Shown piece after piece: positions 52,854 through 62,600 of a stretch of 64,000 nt of DNA. The stretch lies in assembly GCF_002210435.1 (NCBI RefSeq), contig NZ_MZMV01000001.1:264187-328186 (forward strand), read 5' to 3'. The translations under genes were made by a program, and so were the position numbers. The notes below the pieces were generated by a model. That model ran no database searches. It had not been told where the DNA came from and saw nothing but the letters and a program-made list of their open reading frames with translations. How positions within the stretch are numbered: position 1 is the stretch's first letter; every line of letters begins with the position of its first letter. Source of the stretch: Micromonospora wenchangensis (GTDB taxonomy: Bacteria; Actinomycetota; Actinomycetes; Mycobacteriales; Micromonosporaceae).

Positions 52854-55800
52854 GACACCGCTCCCTGTTCCGCCGCCAGTTCCTGCTCAAGGTCGTCGAT
52901 CTCGTCCTGGCTCAGCGTGACCAGCGTCAGGTCCGACGGCGTGGGGCCGCCGGCGGCCGGTGCCGTCGCGCCGGCCACCACGGCCTCCAGGGCGGCGTGC
53001 CAGTCGTCCGCGAGGTCGGCCACGTCGGCCTCGGCCAGCAGCTCCGCCGGCCACGACCAGGTGGTCCGCAGGTGCGGGCCGGCCGGGCCGTCGACGGTGA
53101 CGGCGGCGACCTCCAGCACGTGCGGCACGGGGTGCCGGGGGTCGGCCCCGCCCCGCAGCACCGCGCCCTCCTCGGCCGGCCCCCAGTCGTCGGGTGCGGC
53201 GGCGGGGAACCGGCCCAGGTAGTTGAAGGCCATCTGGGGGGCCGGCATCCCGGCCAGCACCGGGCCGGTACGCGGGTCGAGATAGCGCAGTACGCCGTAC
53301 CCGCCGACGGGTGGCAGGGCGCGGAGCTGCTCCTTGATCCGTTTCACCGCGGCGCTGACCGCCTGACCACCGGAGCGGACCTGCGCCCCGTCCACCGGGC
53401 CCGGATCGAGCCGGACGGGGTGGATGCGGGTGAACCAGCCGACGGTGCGGGACAGGTCGGCGTCCGGCACCAGACCGTCGCGGCCGTGCCCCTCCAGGTT
53501 GACCAGCACCCCGTCGGTGCCGCCCCGGCCCCGCCGGGCCAGCCACGGCGGCAGCGCCAGGGCCAGCGCGGTCAGCATGATCTCGTCCACCCCGGTGCGG
53601 TACGCGGCCGGGGCGGTGGTGAGCACGGCCGTGGTGCATTCCGTCGAGGCGCTGCGGGACAGGCTGCGCAGCCGGCCGAAGACGTCGACCCGGGGGTCGA
53701 GGGGGCGGTCGCCGAGCGGCGTCGCCGGCCGGTCCAGCAGCCGCGTCCAGCCGGCCAGTTCGTCCGCGCGGACCGGTCCGTCGGTCAGCGCCGCGACCTG
53801 CCGTGCCCAGCCGCGCAGGGACGTGCCCACCGGCTCCAACGTCGGCGGTCTCCCGTCGCCGAGCGCGGCGCAGGCGGCCCGGAGGTCGGCGAGCAGGATG
53901 CGCCACGACACCCCGTCGACGGCGAAGTGGTGGACGACCAGCAGCAGCCGGTTGCCGGTCTGCGGGCCGGCCGGGAACCAGACGGCCTGCACGAGCACCC
54001 CGTCGGCGGGGCGCAACCGGTCCCGGGCGGCCTGTGCCTGGTCGGCGAGGACCGTCGCGCGCCCGGCCGCGGTGGCGTCGGTCAGGTCGACGGTGTGCAG
54101 GCAGTCCTCGGCGCGTACCGCCCCGGCGGGCGGGATGTCCAGCTCCCACGGCCCGTCCCCGGTGCGGGCCCGCATCCGCAGCGCGGGATGGTGGTCGAGC
54201 AGCGCCTGCAACGCCTGCCGCACCTCGTCGACGGTCGTCGTGGCGGGCACCCGGACCAGCATCGACTGGCTGAACGCGTCAAGTGGGCCGCCAAGCTCCT
54301 CCCGGGCCCAGGCCAGGATCGGCGTCACCGGCACCGCACCTGTCGCGTCGTCCGGACGTTCGACGGTCCGGTCGTCCACGGTGGTCGCCACGGCGGCCAG
54401 GGCGCGGACGGTGCGCTGCTGGTAGACGTCCTTCGGTTTGAGGTGCAGGCCGGCGCGGCGGGCCCGGCTGACCAGTTGGATGGACATGATGCTGTCGCCG
54501 CCGAGGCCGAAGAAACTCCCGTCGATGCCCACCTCGGGCACGCCGAGCAGTTCGGCGAACAGGTCGCAGAGGATTCGTTCGGCCGGGGTCCGGGCGGCCG
54601 GGCCGGTGACCGCGCCGTCGAGGTCGGGTTCGGGCAGCGCCGCCCGGTCGACCTTGCCGGTGGGTGTCAGCGGCAGCGCGTCGAGCACCATGAGCCGGGC
54701 CGGCAGCAGGTACTCGGGAAGCTGGTGGCGCAGCCACTCGCGTACCTCGGCGGCGGTGAGGGGGGCGGTGCCGGCCGGCGTGACGTAGCCGACCAGGGTG
54801 ACCCGACCGGGCCCGTCGGTGCGGGCGGTCACCACGGCCGCGCCGACCGCCGGGTGCCGGGCGAGGGTGCCCTCGATCTCGCCGGGCTCGACCCGGAAGC
54901 CCCGGATGTTGACCATGTTGTCGACCCGGCCGGCGTACTCCAGGTCGCCGTCGGGGCGCAGCCGCACCCGGTCGCCGGTGCGGTACAGCCGCCCACCGGG
55001 CCGGCTGCCGTACGGGTCGGCGACGAACCGCTCGGCGGTCAGCGCCGGCCGGCCGGCGTACCCCCGGGCCAGCCGCGCGCCGCCGACGTACAGTTCGCCG
55101 ACCGCGCCGATCGGGACGGGGACCAGCATCGGGTCGAGGACGTGGGCGGTCAGCCCGGCCACCTCGCGGCCGATCCGGCTCAGACCGTCCCCGACGTCGT
55201 CCGGCCCGAGGGTACGGGCGGTGACGTGCACGGTGGTCTCGGTGATCCCGTACATGTTGACCAGCCGGGGCCGGTCCCAGCCGTGCCGCGCGGCCCAGCG
55301 GCGCACCGACGCGTGTTCCAACGCCTCGCCGCCGAAGACCACCCAGCGCAGCGCGTGCGGCTGGTCCGACCGGGAGTCGACCTCCTCGAACTGGGCGAAG
55401 GACGAGGGGGTCTGGTTGAGCACGGTCACCCCGGCCCCGGTCACCAGCCGGTGGAAGTCCTCCGGGTTGCGGGAGACCCAGTAGGGCACCACGACCAGCC
55501 GGCCGCCGGTGCTCAACGCGCCCCAGATCTCCCAGACGGAGAAGTCGAACGACATGCTGTGGAACATCGACCAGACGTCGTCGGGGCCGGCGTGCAGGAA
55601 GTCCCGCCCCCAGTGCAGCAGCCGGGTGACCGCGGAGTGCGGGACGGTGACGCCCTTGGGTCGGCCGGTCGAGCCCGACGTGTAGATCACGTACGCCGCA
55701 CTGTCCCCCGTCACCACCGACGACGCCGACGCCCCATCCACCGGGGCCGGCTCCCCCACCGCCGCCCCCTCGGCATCCACCTCCACCACCCGCCACGGAC

Positions 55801-57619
55801 CCGACGGCAACCGCCCCGCCACACCCGAACCCCCCAACACCACCGACACACCCGAATCCACCAACATCAACGACAACCGCTCCACCGGATAATCAACATC
55901 CAACGGCACATACGCCGCACCAACCTTCAACACCCCCAAACACCACACCACCGCATCCACCGACCGCCCCACACACACCCCCACCAACCCACCACCACCC
56001 ACACCCAACCCCCGCAACAACCCCGCCACCCGATCCGACAACACCCCCAACTCCCCATACGTCAACACCACCTCCCCACACACCACCGCCACCGCACCCG
56101 GCGAACCCACCACCCACCGCCCCACCAACTCATGCACCAACTCACCGTCGGGAAGGTCCACCGGGGACGGTGTGGTCCAGGAGCGCACCAGCGCGCGTTC
56201 GGCGTCGTCCATCGCCGTGAGCTGCCCGATCGCCAGGTCGGGCCGGTCGAGCGCGCTGCCCAGCAGACTCGACCAGTGCCGGAAGAAGTGCTCGACCGTG
56301 GCGCGCAGGAACAGGTCCGTGCAGTACTCGATCTCGACGTCGTACCGGCCGGCGACGTCGTAGACGGTGAACGTGAGGTCCAGCTTCGCGGTGTCCGTCG
56401 GCACGAACTCGCGGCTCAGGAACGACCCGCCGACCGCGCCCGGCCCGTTCTCGTGGAACGCGAACAGCACCTGTACGAGCGGGCCGTGGCTCGGCACCCG
56501 CGTCGGCACCAGCCGGTTGACCAGGTGGTCGAACGGCACGTCCAGGTGTTCCAGGGCGTCCAGCACCGACTCCTGGGTACGCGCCACGACGGTTCCGAAC
56601 GTCGGTTCGCCGCTCAGGTCGGTGCGGGACACCATCGTGCCGGCGAACAACCCGACCACGTCCAGGAACCGGCTGTCCCCCCGGCCGGCGACGGGCGAAC
56701 CGACGACCACGTCGGTCTGGCCGGTCTGCCGGTGCAGGAAGACGGTGAAGGCCGCCAGCAGCACCACGTACGGCGTGACCCCGTGCCGTCCGGCCAGTTC
56801 CCGCACCCGGTCGCGGAGCTGCGACGGCACGGTGAACCGCAGGGTCTCGCCGCGGTAGCTGAAGTCCCGGGGGCGGTTGCGGTCCCGCCCGAGTTCGAGC
56901 AGTTCCGGCGCGCCCCGCAACTGCGCCACGCGGCTGTCGAGTTCCCGCTGCGCCTGCGGGCCGGCCGACCACCGCCGCTGCCGGAGGCAGTGCTCGACGT
57001 AGGCCGGCACCGCCGACCCGACGGCGTCTCCCGGCCCGCCGGTGGCACCGGCCCCGGCGGCGTGGCCCGGCCCGGTGGCATCGCCCGGCCCGGCGGCATC
57101 CCTCGGCCCGGCGGCGTCGGCGAGGCCGGCGGCGTCGCTCAGGCCGGCGGCGAGTTCGCGTTCGATGATCTCCAGGGAGAGGCCGTCGACGGCGATGTGG
57201 TGGAAGGTCAGGTGGAGCAGCCGCACCTGGCCGTCGACCGCGAAGACGGCCGCCCGGACCAGGGGCCCGACGCGCAGGTCGAACGGGGCACGGGACACCT
57301 CCCGGACCACCTCGGCGCTCCGCGCGTCGCGCTCGGCGGCGGGGTGGTCGGTGAGGTCGTGGACCGTCAGGGGAACCTCGCGGGTGGACACCAGCCGCTG
57401 CACGGGCTCGCCGTCGACCTCGTCGAAGGCCAGGAACAACGCGTCGTGCCGGGCCAGCAGGCGGCCGACGGTGGCGACGAGCGCCGGCAGCGGCACGTCG
57501 ACCCGCAACCGCCACGAGACCGGGACGTGGTACGCGGCACTCGCCGGCGTCAGCCGGTCGAGGAACCACAGCCGCTGCTGCTCGCTGCTCAACGGCCAGC
57601 GCCGATTGTCCTCAGCCAT
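52850..57619 (-). CDS. NRPS-A: C-A(Thr)-T-E
   Basis: A 1589-residue protein from ATG 57619, with AGGAGAG 7 nt upstream. The C domain (about 1-450) begins in LCL style ([23 protein letters not shown] at 140-146). It carries an Ala/Gly-rich insertion at 161-200 encoded by 18-bp tandem repeats. The A domain code is D-F-W-N-V-G-M-V-H-K, matching Thr. T (LGGDS) and an E domain ([13 protein letters not shown]) follow, so D-allo-Thr is expected. The tail [20 protein letters not shown] looks like a docking segment to NRPS-B. Bases 55705-56150 have foreign-looking codon use. The first C domain has no upstream module, so it may take an acyl starter. Confidence 0.9.
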   Translation of the reverse strand: MAEDNRRWPLSSEQQRLWFLDRLTPASAAYHVPVSWRLRVDVPLPALVATVGRLLARHDALFLAFDEVDGEPVQRLVSTREVPLTVHDLTDHPAAERDARSAEVVREVSRAPFDLRVGPLVRAAVFAVDGQVRLLHLTFHHIAVDGLSLEIIERELAAGLSDAAGLADAAGPRDAAGPGDATGPGHAAGAGATGGPGDAVGSAVPAYVEHCLRQRRWSAGPQAQRELDSRVAQLRGAPELLELGRDRNRPRDFSYRGETLRFTVPSQLRDRVRELAGRHGVTPYVVLLAAFTVFLHRQTGQTDVVVGSPVAGRGDSRFLDVVGLFAGTMVSRTDLSGEPTFGTVVARTQESVLDALEHLDVPFDHLVNRLVPTRVPSHGPLVQVLFAFHENGPGAVGGSFLSREFVPTDTAKLDLTFTVYDVAGRYDVEIEYCTDLFLRATVEHFFRHWSSLLGSALDRPDLAIGQLTAMDDAERALVRSWTTPSPVDLPDGELVHELVGRWVVGSPGAVAVVCGEVVLTYGELGVLSDRVAGLLRGLGVGGGGLVGVCVGRSVDAVVWCLGVLKVGAAYVPLDVDYPVERLSLMLVDSGVSVVLGGSGVAGRLPSGPWRVVEVDAEGAAVGEPAPVDGASASSVVTGDSAAYVIYTSGSTGRPKGVTVPHSAVTRLLHWGRDFLHAGPDDVWSMFHSMSFDFSVWEIWGALSTGGRLVVVPYWVSRNPEDFHRLVTGAGVTVLNQTPSSFAQFEEVDSRSDQPHALRWVVFGGEALEHASVRRWAARHGWDRPRLVNMYGITETTVHVTARTLGPDDVGDGLSRIGREVAGLTAHVLDPMLVPVPIGAVGELYVGGARLARGYAGRPALTAERFVADPYGSRPGGRLYRTGDRVRLRPDGDLEYAGRVDNMVNIRGFRVEPGEIEGTLARHPAVGAAVVTARTDGPGRVTLVGYVTPAGTAPLTAAEVREWLRHQLPEYLLPARLMVLDALPLTPTGKVDRAALPEPDLDGAVTGPAARTPAERILCDLFAELLGVPEVGIDGSFFGLGGDSIMSIQLVSRARRAGLHLKPKDVYQQRTVRALAAVATTVDDRTVERPDDATGAVPVTPILAWAREELGGPLDAFSQSMLVRVPATTTVDEVRQALQALLDHHPALRMRARTGDGPWELDIPPAGAVRAEDCLHTVDLTDATAAGRATVLADQAQAARDRLRPADGVLVQAVWFPAGPQTGNRLLLVVHHFAVDGVSWRILLADLRAACAALGDGRPPTLEPVGTSLRGWARQVAALTDGPVRADELAGWTRLLDRPATPLGDRPLDPRVDVFGRLRSLSRSASTECTTAVLTTAPAAYRTGVDEIMLTALALALPPWLARRGRGGTDGVLVNLEGHGRDGLVPDADLSRTVGWFTRIHPVRLDPGPVDGAQVRSGGQAVSAAVKRIKEQLRALPPVGGYGVLRYLDPRTGPVLAGMPAPQMAFNYLGRFPAAAPDDWGPAEEGAVLRGGADPRHPVPHVLEVAAVTVDGPAGPHLRTTWSWPAELLAEADVADLADDWHAALEAVVAGATAPAAGGPTPSDLTLVTLSQDEIDDLEQELAAEQGAVS
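55705..56150 (-). other. Composition island inside the Thr adenylation domain
   Basis: Across residues about 490-639 of NRPS-A, the coding strand becomes G/T-rich and almost free of C. In 55921-55980 only three G occur on the plus strand. Codons end in G or T (GTG, GGT, GTT) instead of C. The reading frame and A1-A2 core are intact. Both borders are sharp, the right-hand one just before motif A3. This suggests a recombined segment. Confidence 0.75.
57051..57150. repeat. 18-bp tandem repeats in the NRPS-A condensation domain
   Basis: About five units of the type GGCCCGGCGGCATCGCCC lie at 57051-57068, 57069-57086, 57087-57104, 57105-57122 and 57123-57140, with a partial sixth. They encode six-residue units such as [12 protein letters not shown] and GLADAA, enlarging a surface loop of the condensation domain. 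Confidence 0.8.
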
Positions 57620-57673
57620 ACGAAACTCTCCTGACAGAAGGTGCACCTGCTGCGCCACGGCGAATGGGTGCTG

Positions 57674-57907
57674 TTACTCGGTACGAAGGGTGGCTTCATC
57701 GGCCCGAGCCATCGCGAGAGCGAGGCTTCTCGGCCGCATGTCCTGCCAGTTCTCCTCCACGTACCGGAGCGCCCCGTCCCGATCGCCCGGTCCCCATGCC
57801 ACGGTCCAGCCCGCCGGCACCTCGGCGAATTCCGGCCACAGCGAGTGCTGCGACTCCGCATTCACCAGCACCAGAAACGTGCCGTCCGCATCGTCGAATG
57901 GATTCAT
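57674..57907 (-). CDS. MbtH-like protein
   Basis: A 77-residue protein from ATG 57907 (MNPFDD), with GGAGGCGG just upstream. It has the complete MbtH signature: [34 protein letters not shown]. MbtH proteins bind adenylation domains and are often needed for their solubility and activity. It is the first gene of the biosynthetic run, 54 nt before NRPS-A, and probably serves the A domains of all three NRPS proteins. Confidence 0.95.
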   Translation of the reverse strand: MNPFDDADGTFLVLVNAESQHSLWPEFAEVPAGWTVAWGPGDRDGALRYVEENWQDMRPRSLALAMARADEATLRTE

Positions 57908-58112
57908 GTCCGCCTCCGGTCCGCATCGATGGCCGCAGGAGTCCACAAAGCCTCCGGAAGCGGCGTGCAGAATCCTGCCCGGCGGTGCGGGCGGCGGCCA
58001 GAAATTGCCACTTTCCTAAACTGACAGTTGGGGCCCGTCAGCGCGGACACGGGGGCGGGCCGGACCGGCCGGGGTGCAATTCACCGACGGCGGAGGGATG
58101 CGGGAACGGCGG
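57908..58112. promoter_or_regulatory. Spacer between the regulator and mbtH, probable NRPS operon promoter
   Basis: A 205-bp region holding an AT-richer core at 58000-58030. That core contains the perfect palindrome AACTG-A-CAGTT (58019-58029) next to TAGGAAAGTGGCAATTT on the minus strand. No consensus -35/-10 pair could be fixed. The likely target of the adjacent HTH regulator. Confidence 0.45.
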
Positions 58113-58925
58113 CTACGCGGCCTCGGCCACCGGAATCAGCGACACGATCTGCAGGTCGCTCGCGCTCGGGTCGGTGAGGGTGACCACGTCGACCAGGGTC
58201 GTCCGGTGGTCGCTGGCCAGCCGGATGCCGCGCCGCGACCGCAGGGTTCGCCCGGACGCGGGGTGGGCGGCCCACAGGCAACGGGCCTCGGGGCTGGTCT
58301 CCAGGCAGGCGTCGACGAGCGCGGCGATCCCGGTGTCCTGCGGGTGCAGCGCCTGGGCGATGCGCATCTGGGTGAGCAGCGGCGCCGCCCAGTCGGTGTC
58401 CCAGTTGACCAGCCGCCGACGGGCGTCCGCATCGGTGAACAGCCAGCGTGGATAGCTGGGATCGGTGCGCAACCAGGGATAGTAGGACTCGCACATCTCG
58501 TTGTGCAGCACCACCCTCGCGTACCGGTCGAGCACGTAGGTCGCCCAGCGTTGCCCCTCGACGAACTGGCGCAGGGCGGTGCCGAGGACGGTCGGGGTGG
58601 TGCCGGCCGGTGCGGGTGAGGGCATCCGGCCGATCGCGAGGAGGTACAGCAGCTCCCGCTCGTGCCGGTCGAGTCGCAGCGTCCCGGCGACGGCGTCGAG
58701 GAAGGCGTCCGAGTAGTTGGCGCGTACGCCGCGTTCGAGGTTGCTGTACCAGACGACGCTCACCCCGACGAGTTCCGCGATCTCCTCCTGGGTGACGTTG
58801 GACCGACGTCCCCGACGTCTCCGGGCGACCTGGTGGTCATCCGGCGGAAGCCGGTGCCGCCAGGCTTTGACGCAGGCGGCCAACTCGCTGTTCTGGTCCG
58901 CCGAGACCTGCCGGATGGCAACCAT
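58113..58925 (-). CDS. XRE regulator with MmyB-like ligand-binding domain
   Basis: A 270-residue protein from ATG 58925, with GAGGGAG upstream. Residues about 30-90 form a Cro/C1 HTH (TQEEIAELVGVSVVWYSNLERGVR). Residues about 105-265 are an MmyB-like domain (YVLDRYARVVLHNEMCESYYP, then WLFTDADARR). In related proteins this domain binds fatty acids or other small hydrophobic molecules. It lies immediately upstream of mbtH in the same direction and is the only regulator in the cluster. It is probably the pathway-specific controller. Confidence 0.85.
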   Translation of the reverse strand: MVAIRQVSADQNSELAACVKAWRHRLPPDDHQVARRRRGRRSNVTQEEIAELVGVSVVWYSNLERGVRANYSDAFLDAVAGTLRLDRHERELLYLLAIGRMPSPAPAGTTPTVLGTALRQFVEGQRWATYVLDRYARVVLHNEMCESYYPWLRTDPSYPRWLFTDADARRRLVNWDTDWAAPLLTQMRIAQALHPQDTGIAALVDACLETSPEARCLWAAHPASGRTLRSRRGIRLASDHRTTLVDVVTLTDPSASDLQIVSLIPVAEAA

Positions 58926-59694
58926 TTCTCCCTCGTTCTGGCGCAGCCGCCATGAATGTTTGTTTCCAGAACGGGGCCCGGCCGAATTGGGGCACCGACC
59001 ACCGTTCACACGGCTCAGCGGCGAGCCGAAAGCGGGACGGACCGCTCGGCCACAGTTGCCCGGTACCGGGGCCGGCAGATCCTGGGCAGCATTCGACCAA
59101 ATGGTCGACAGCCACTCGTGACGCCGCCGGCACAATGCCGTCCAACGACCGTCACGAATGTGGATGCTACCGGGTCCGGACCGCGCCACCAATAGCCATG
59201 TTTCGATTACATCACTGTCTGGTCACTCAGCAGGAAAGATTCGTGCGGATCACCCCGGCAGATCGGACACCTGTCCGTACTGCGCCCCTTGGCCGCGTCC
59301 ACACGGCGGCGCACTAATTGCCCGTGATCACCGCGTTGGACGGTTAGCAACCCATCCGCAAACCATGGACACGTCACCCTGGGTAGCCCGACGCCTCCGC
59401 TCACCGGCGGCGACGGCACCACCTCTCCGGGGCCCGTTCCACCCGTTTCCCACCGGTGCCCACGACCCGCATCACGCCCACGCCCCCCGTCCTCGCGGGC
59501 CCGGAAACGCACCGCGGAGAAGGCCGTGCCCTGCGTGTCAGAGTTGCCGCGAGAGTGCCGCCGTGGGCGCATATCCCCTGGTAGGGAAGTATTCGATCAA
59601 CCGGAAAACGGCTGTCGACGGAAACCTCGGAGAAACGAGGGCTGGTTAGCGTTCGCGACCGTTGAACGCTCAATCTCGCTCCGAGGAGAAACCT
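58926..59694. other. Long intergenic region between regulator and secreted hydrolase
   Basis: 769 bp with lower GC than average and no frame with consistent codon bias or ribosome site. It must hold the divergent promoters of the MmyB-type regulator and the secreted hydrolase. A perfect 12-bp palindrome, CCCGGTACCGGG, lies at 59059-59070. Several AT-rich patches occur at 59180-59240 and 59575-59660. Confidence 0.55.
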
Positions 59695-62600
59695 TTGAAG
59701 GTACGAACATCGAGGAGCACGCGCGTGCTCCTCTCGGTGATCGTCGCGGTGACGGCCCCGGTGGCCCTGGCGGGGCCGGCCACCGCGGCGTCACCCACCG
59801 CGGTCGCGCCGCCTCCGGCGTCCACGACCGACCTGCCCGACCCGACGGCCCGTGGCCCCTTCGGACACCAGGCCGTCCAGGAGGCCAAACTCGGCCTCGC
59901 CAGCATCCAGGAACCGAACTCCTCAGGCGCCGACCCGACGGCCGGGACCACACAGGCCCCGGAGCGGATCGAGATCCGGGGCCAACTCCACACACCGGAC
60001 TTCACCCGACGCACCACGCCGTCGCCGGTGCTCGTGCTGGTGCACGGCAACCACGGCTCGTGCGACTCCGGTCAGGACACCGCCCAGCTCACCTGCGCCC
60101 AGTTCAAGCACAACGAGAACGGCTACGCCTACCTGGCGGAGAACCTCGCCACCTGGGGCTACACCACCTTCTCGGTGTCCCAGGACCAGCTGATGATGCG
60201 GCAGGACGGCAACAAGGGCAAGGGCATGCACAGCCGCCGGATGCTCATCGCCGCGACCCTGGACGCGCTCAGCGCGGCGAACCGCTCCGGCGGGCTGCCG
60301 GTCGACGGGCACACCACCGTCGGCACCACGCTCGCCGGTCGCCTCGACCTGACCCGCATCGGCCTGATGGGCCACTCGCGCGGCGGTGACGCGGTGTCCA
60401 GCTTCATCGACTACAACCGCATCCGCACCGACGGCCCGCGGTACCCGCTGCGCGGGGTCATCTCGCTCGCGCCCGTGGACTACGAGCGCAAGGCCCCGTA
60501 CGGGATGCCGTACCTGACGATCCTGCCGATGTGCGACGGCGACGTCTCCAACCTCCAGGGCGCGCGGCTGTTCGAACGCAGCCAGTACGTCAACCCGGGC
60601 GCCCCCTTCCCCCGCATCCAGGTGGAGCACCTCGGCGCGATCCACAACTGGTACAACACCGTCTGGTACGCCGACGGCGGCGCGGACGGCCAGGCCAACA
60701 ACGACGCCGCGTGCGGCAACTCCGCACCGTTCGCGACCAACAACATCCACCCGCACAACCTGCGGCTCAGCGGCGCGGCCAGCTACACCGACCCGGCCCT
60801 GAACTACGCCATCGACAACTCCGACCCGCTGAACCCCGCCGTGAACACCAAGTTCTCCGGCGACCCGGCGCGGATGGGCGACCAGGAGAAGCTGGGGCTG
60901 GCGACGATGGCGGCGTTCTTCCGCCGCTACGTCGGCGGCGAGGGCGCGTTCCAGCCCTATCTGACAGGTGAACTGGCCAACACCCCCGATGGCCTCCAGG
61001 TCCCCGCGTCGGCCTGCCCGACCAGCCCGTCCGGCACCGCTATCCCGTGCAACGAGCGGGTCAACACCAGCTACTTCGCCGCTCCGCAGGAGCGGGTGGA
61101 CGTGATCCGGCCCGAGGTGGCCAACCCGTTGACCCGTAACGCCCTCGGTGGAACCCTGACCGGCAGCGGCTTCGCCGACCCGTACGCGCAGGCCGCCGGG
61201 GTCACCCCGAAACCGGCGACCACCCCCGGCGGGTACGACTGGTGCAACCCGGAGCCGCAGGACTTCGCCCCGGCGCAGCTCGGGAAGACCGGGCTGCCGG
61301 CCGCCGCCAAGCCCTGCCCGCTACCGGCGGCGGGCGCGCTCGGCGGGCAGAACGGCACCCGGGAGAACAGCCCCATCAACCACTCCTACGGTCGCCAGCT
61401 CACCCTCGCCTGGGAGCCGGGCTCGGCCGCGTCGCTGACCGCCGCGATCCCGGCCGCGTCCGGTGACGTACGGCACCTGAAGGCGCTGGCGCTGAGCGCC
61501 GCCGTGAACTTCTTCGACACCCGCAACCCGGGTGCCGACAACCGGGGCGACAACACCCGGGACACCACCGTCAACGGCACGCCGACCAACCCGGTCTGGC
61601 CCAACGAGAAACCCACGTCGTACGACCCGGCCTCAACCACCCAGCGGTTCGTGATCGCGCTGCGCGACGCCGCCGGCCGGGAGGGGACCGTCGACGCCGG
61701 TGACCCCCGCTGGGGCAACGCCCTGCACATGTCGACCGGCACGAACACCCCGAACACCCACATCGTCCTCGACCAGATCCGCGTCCCGCTCGCCGAGTTC
61801 GCGGCGCAGGGCGTCGACGTCGGCGCGCTGGCGAAGCTGGAACTCCGGTTCGGGGTGGGCGACATGCCGAAGTCCGGCTCGATCGAGCTGGCCGACGTAC
61901 GCTTCCAGGAATCCGACGCGGGGGCGCAGCTCCTGTCGGACGGCGACCGGGCCGACGGCGCGGGCCACGGCCCGTCCGCCCTCGGCGGCCCCGACCCGGC
62001 GACCTACCTCGCCGGCTACGACAACACCCCGGGCAACGTCGCGCTCGTCGACCCGGTGGCGAACCCGCAGGGCAACACCACGTGGACGGTCGACGACGAC
62101 CGGAAGCAGTGCCCGAACGCCTCGTTCACGTCGATCCAGACCGCCGTCGACTTCGCCTCGCCGTGGGACACCATCGTGGTGTGCGCGGGCGTCTACCGGG
62201 AGTCGTCGACGCCGGTGAACCACGCGTCCAACCCGGTGCAGAGCGGCGCGCGCAACGGCCTGACCATCACCAAGCCGCTGAAGATCAAGGGGGCCGGCGC
62301 GGACAGGGTGACCATCATGCCCGACCCGTCGCTGGGGAACCTGGCAGGCGACCAGCCGTACCTGCGCGACGGCGGCGGCAACGTGATCACCGTGTCCCGG
62401 CAGTCGCTCGGCTCGACCGACACCAACGAGATGTTCCTCGACCTCTCCGGCGTCACCGTCACCTCGGGTGACGTCTGGGCCGAGGCGGGCGTCGCGTTCT
62501 TCGGCGCGGCCGGCCGGGTCGCCGACAGCGTCGTCGGCCCGCTGCGGGTGGCGACCACCGAGGCGGAACTGGCCGCGCACCCGCACGGCTGGGGCATCGT

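Noticed and set aside
45441..53222. A plus-strand open frame of about 2590 codons opposite NRPS-B
   Set aside because: Arg/Gln/Gly/Val-rich antisense shadow caused by extreme GC3 in the real minus-strand gene. It has no domains and no ribosome site.
52850..57619. Lipopeptide starter condensation domain
   Set aside because: The first C domain has no upstream module, which would allow acylation. But its motifs look LCL-like and no acyl ligase or acyl carrier gene is present, so it is left open rather than called.
52997..57634. A plus-strand open frame of about 1545 codons opposite NRPS-A
   Set aside because: Antisense shadow. It includes a low-complexity His/Pro/Thr stretch that is just the reverse complement of the composition island.
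59059..59070. CCCGGTACCGGG palindrome as an operator
   Set aside because: Perfect, but short and made of GC-rich bases expected by chance at this composition. No second copy or promoter context was found.
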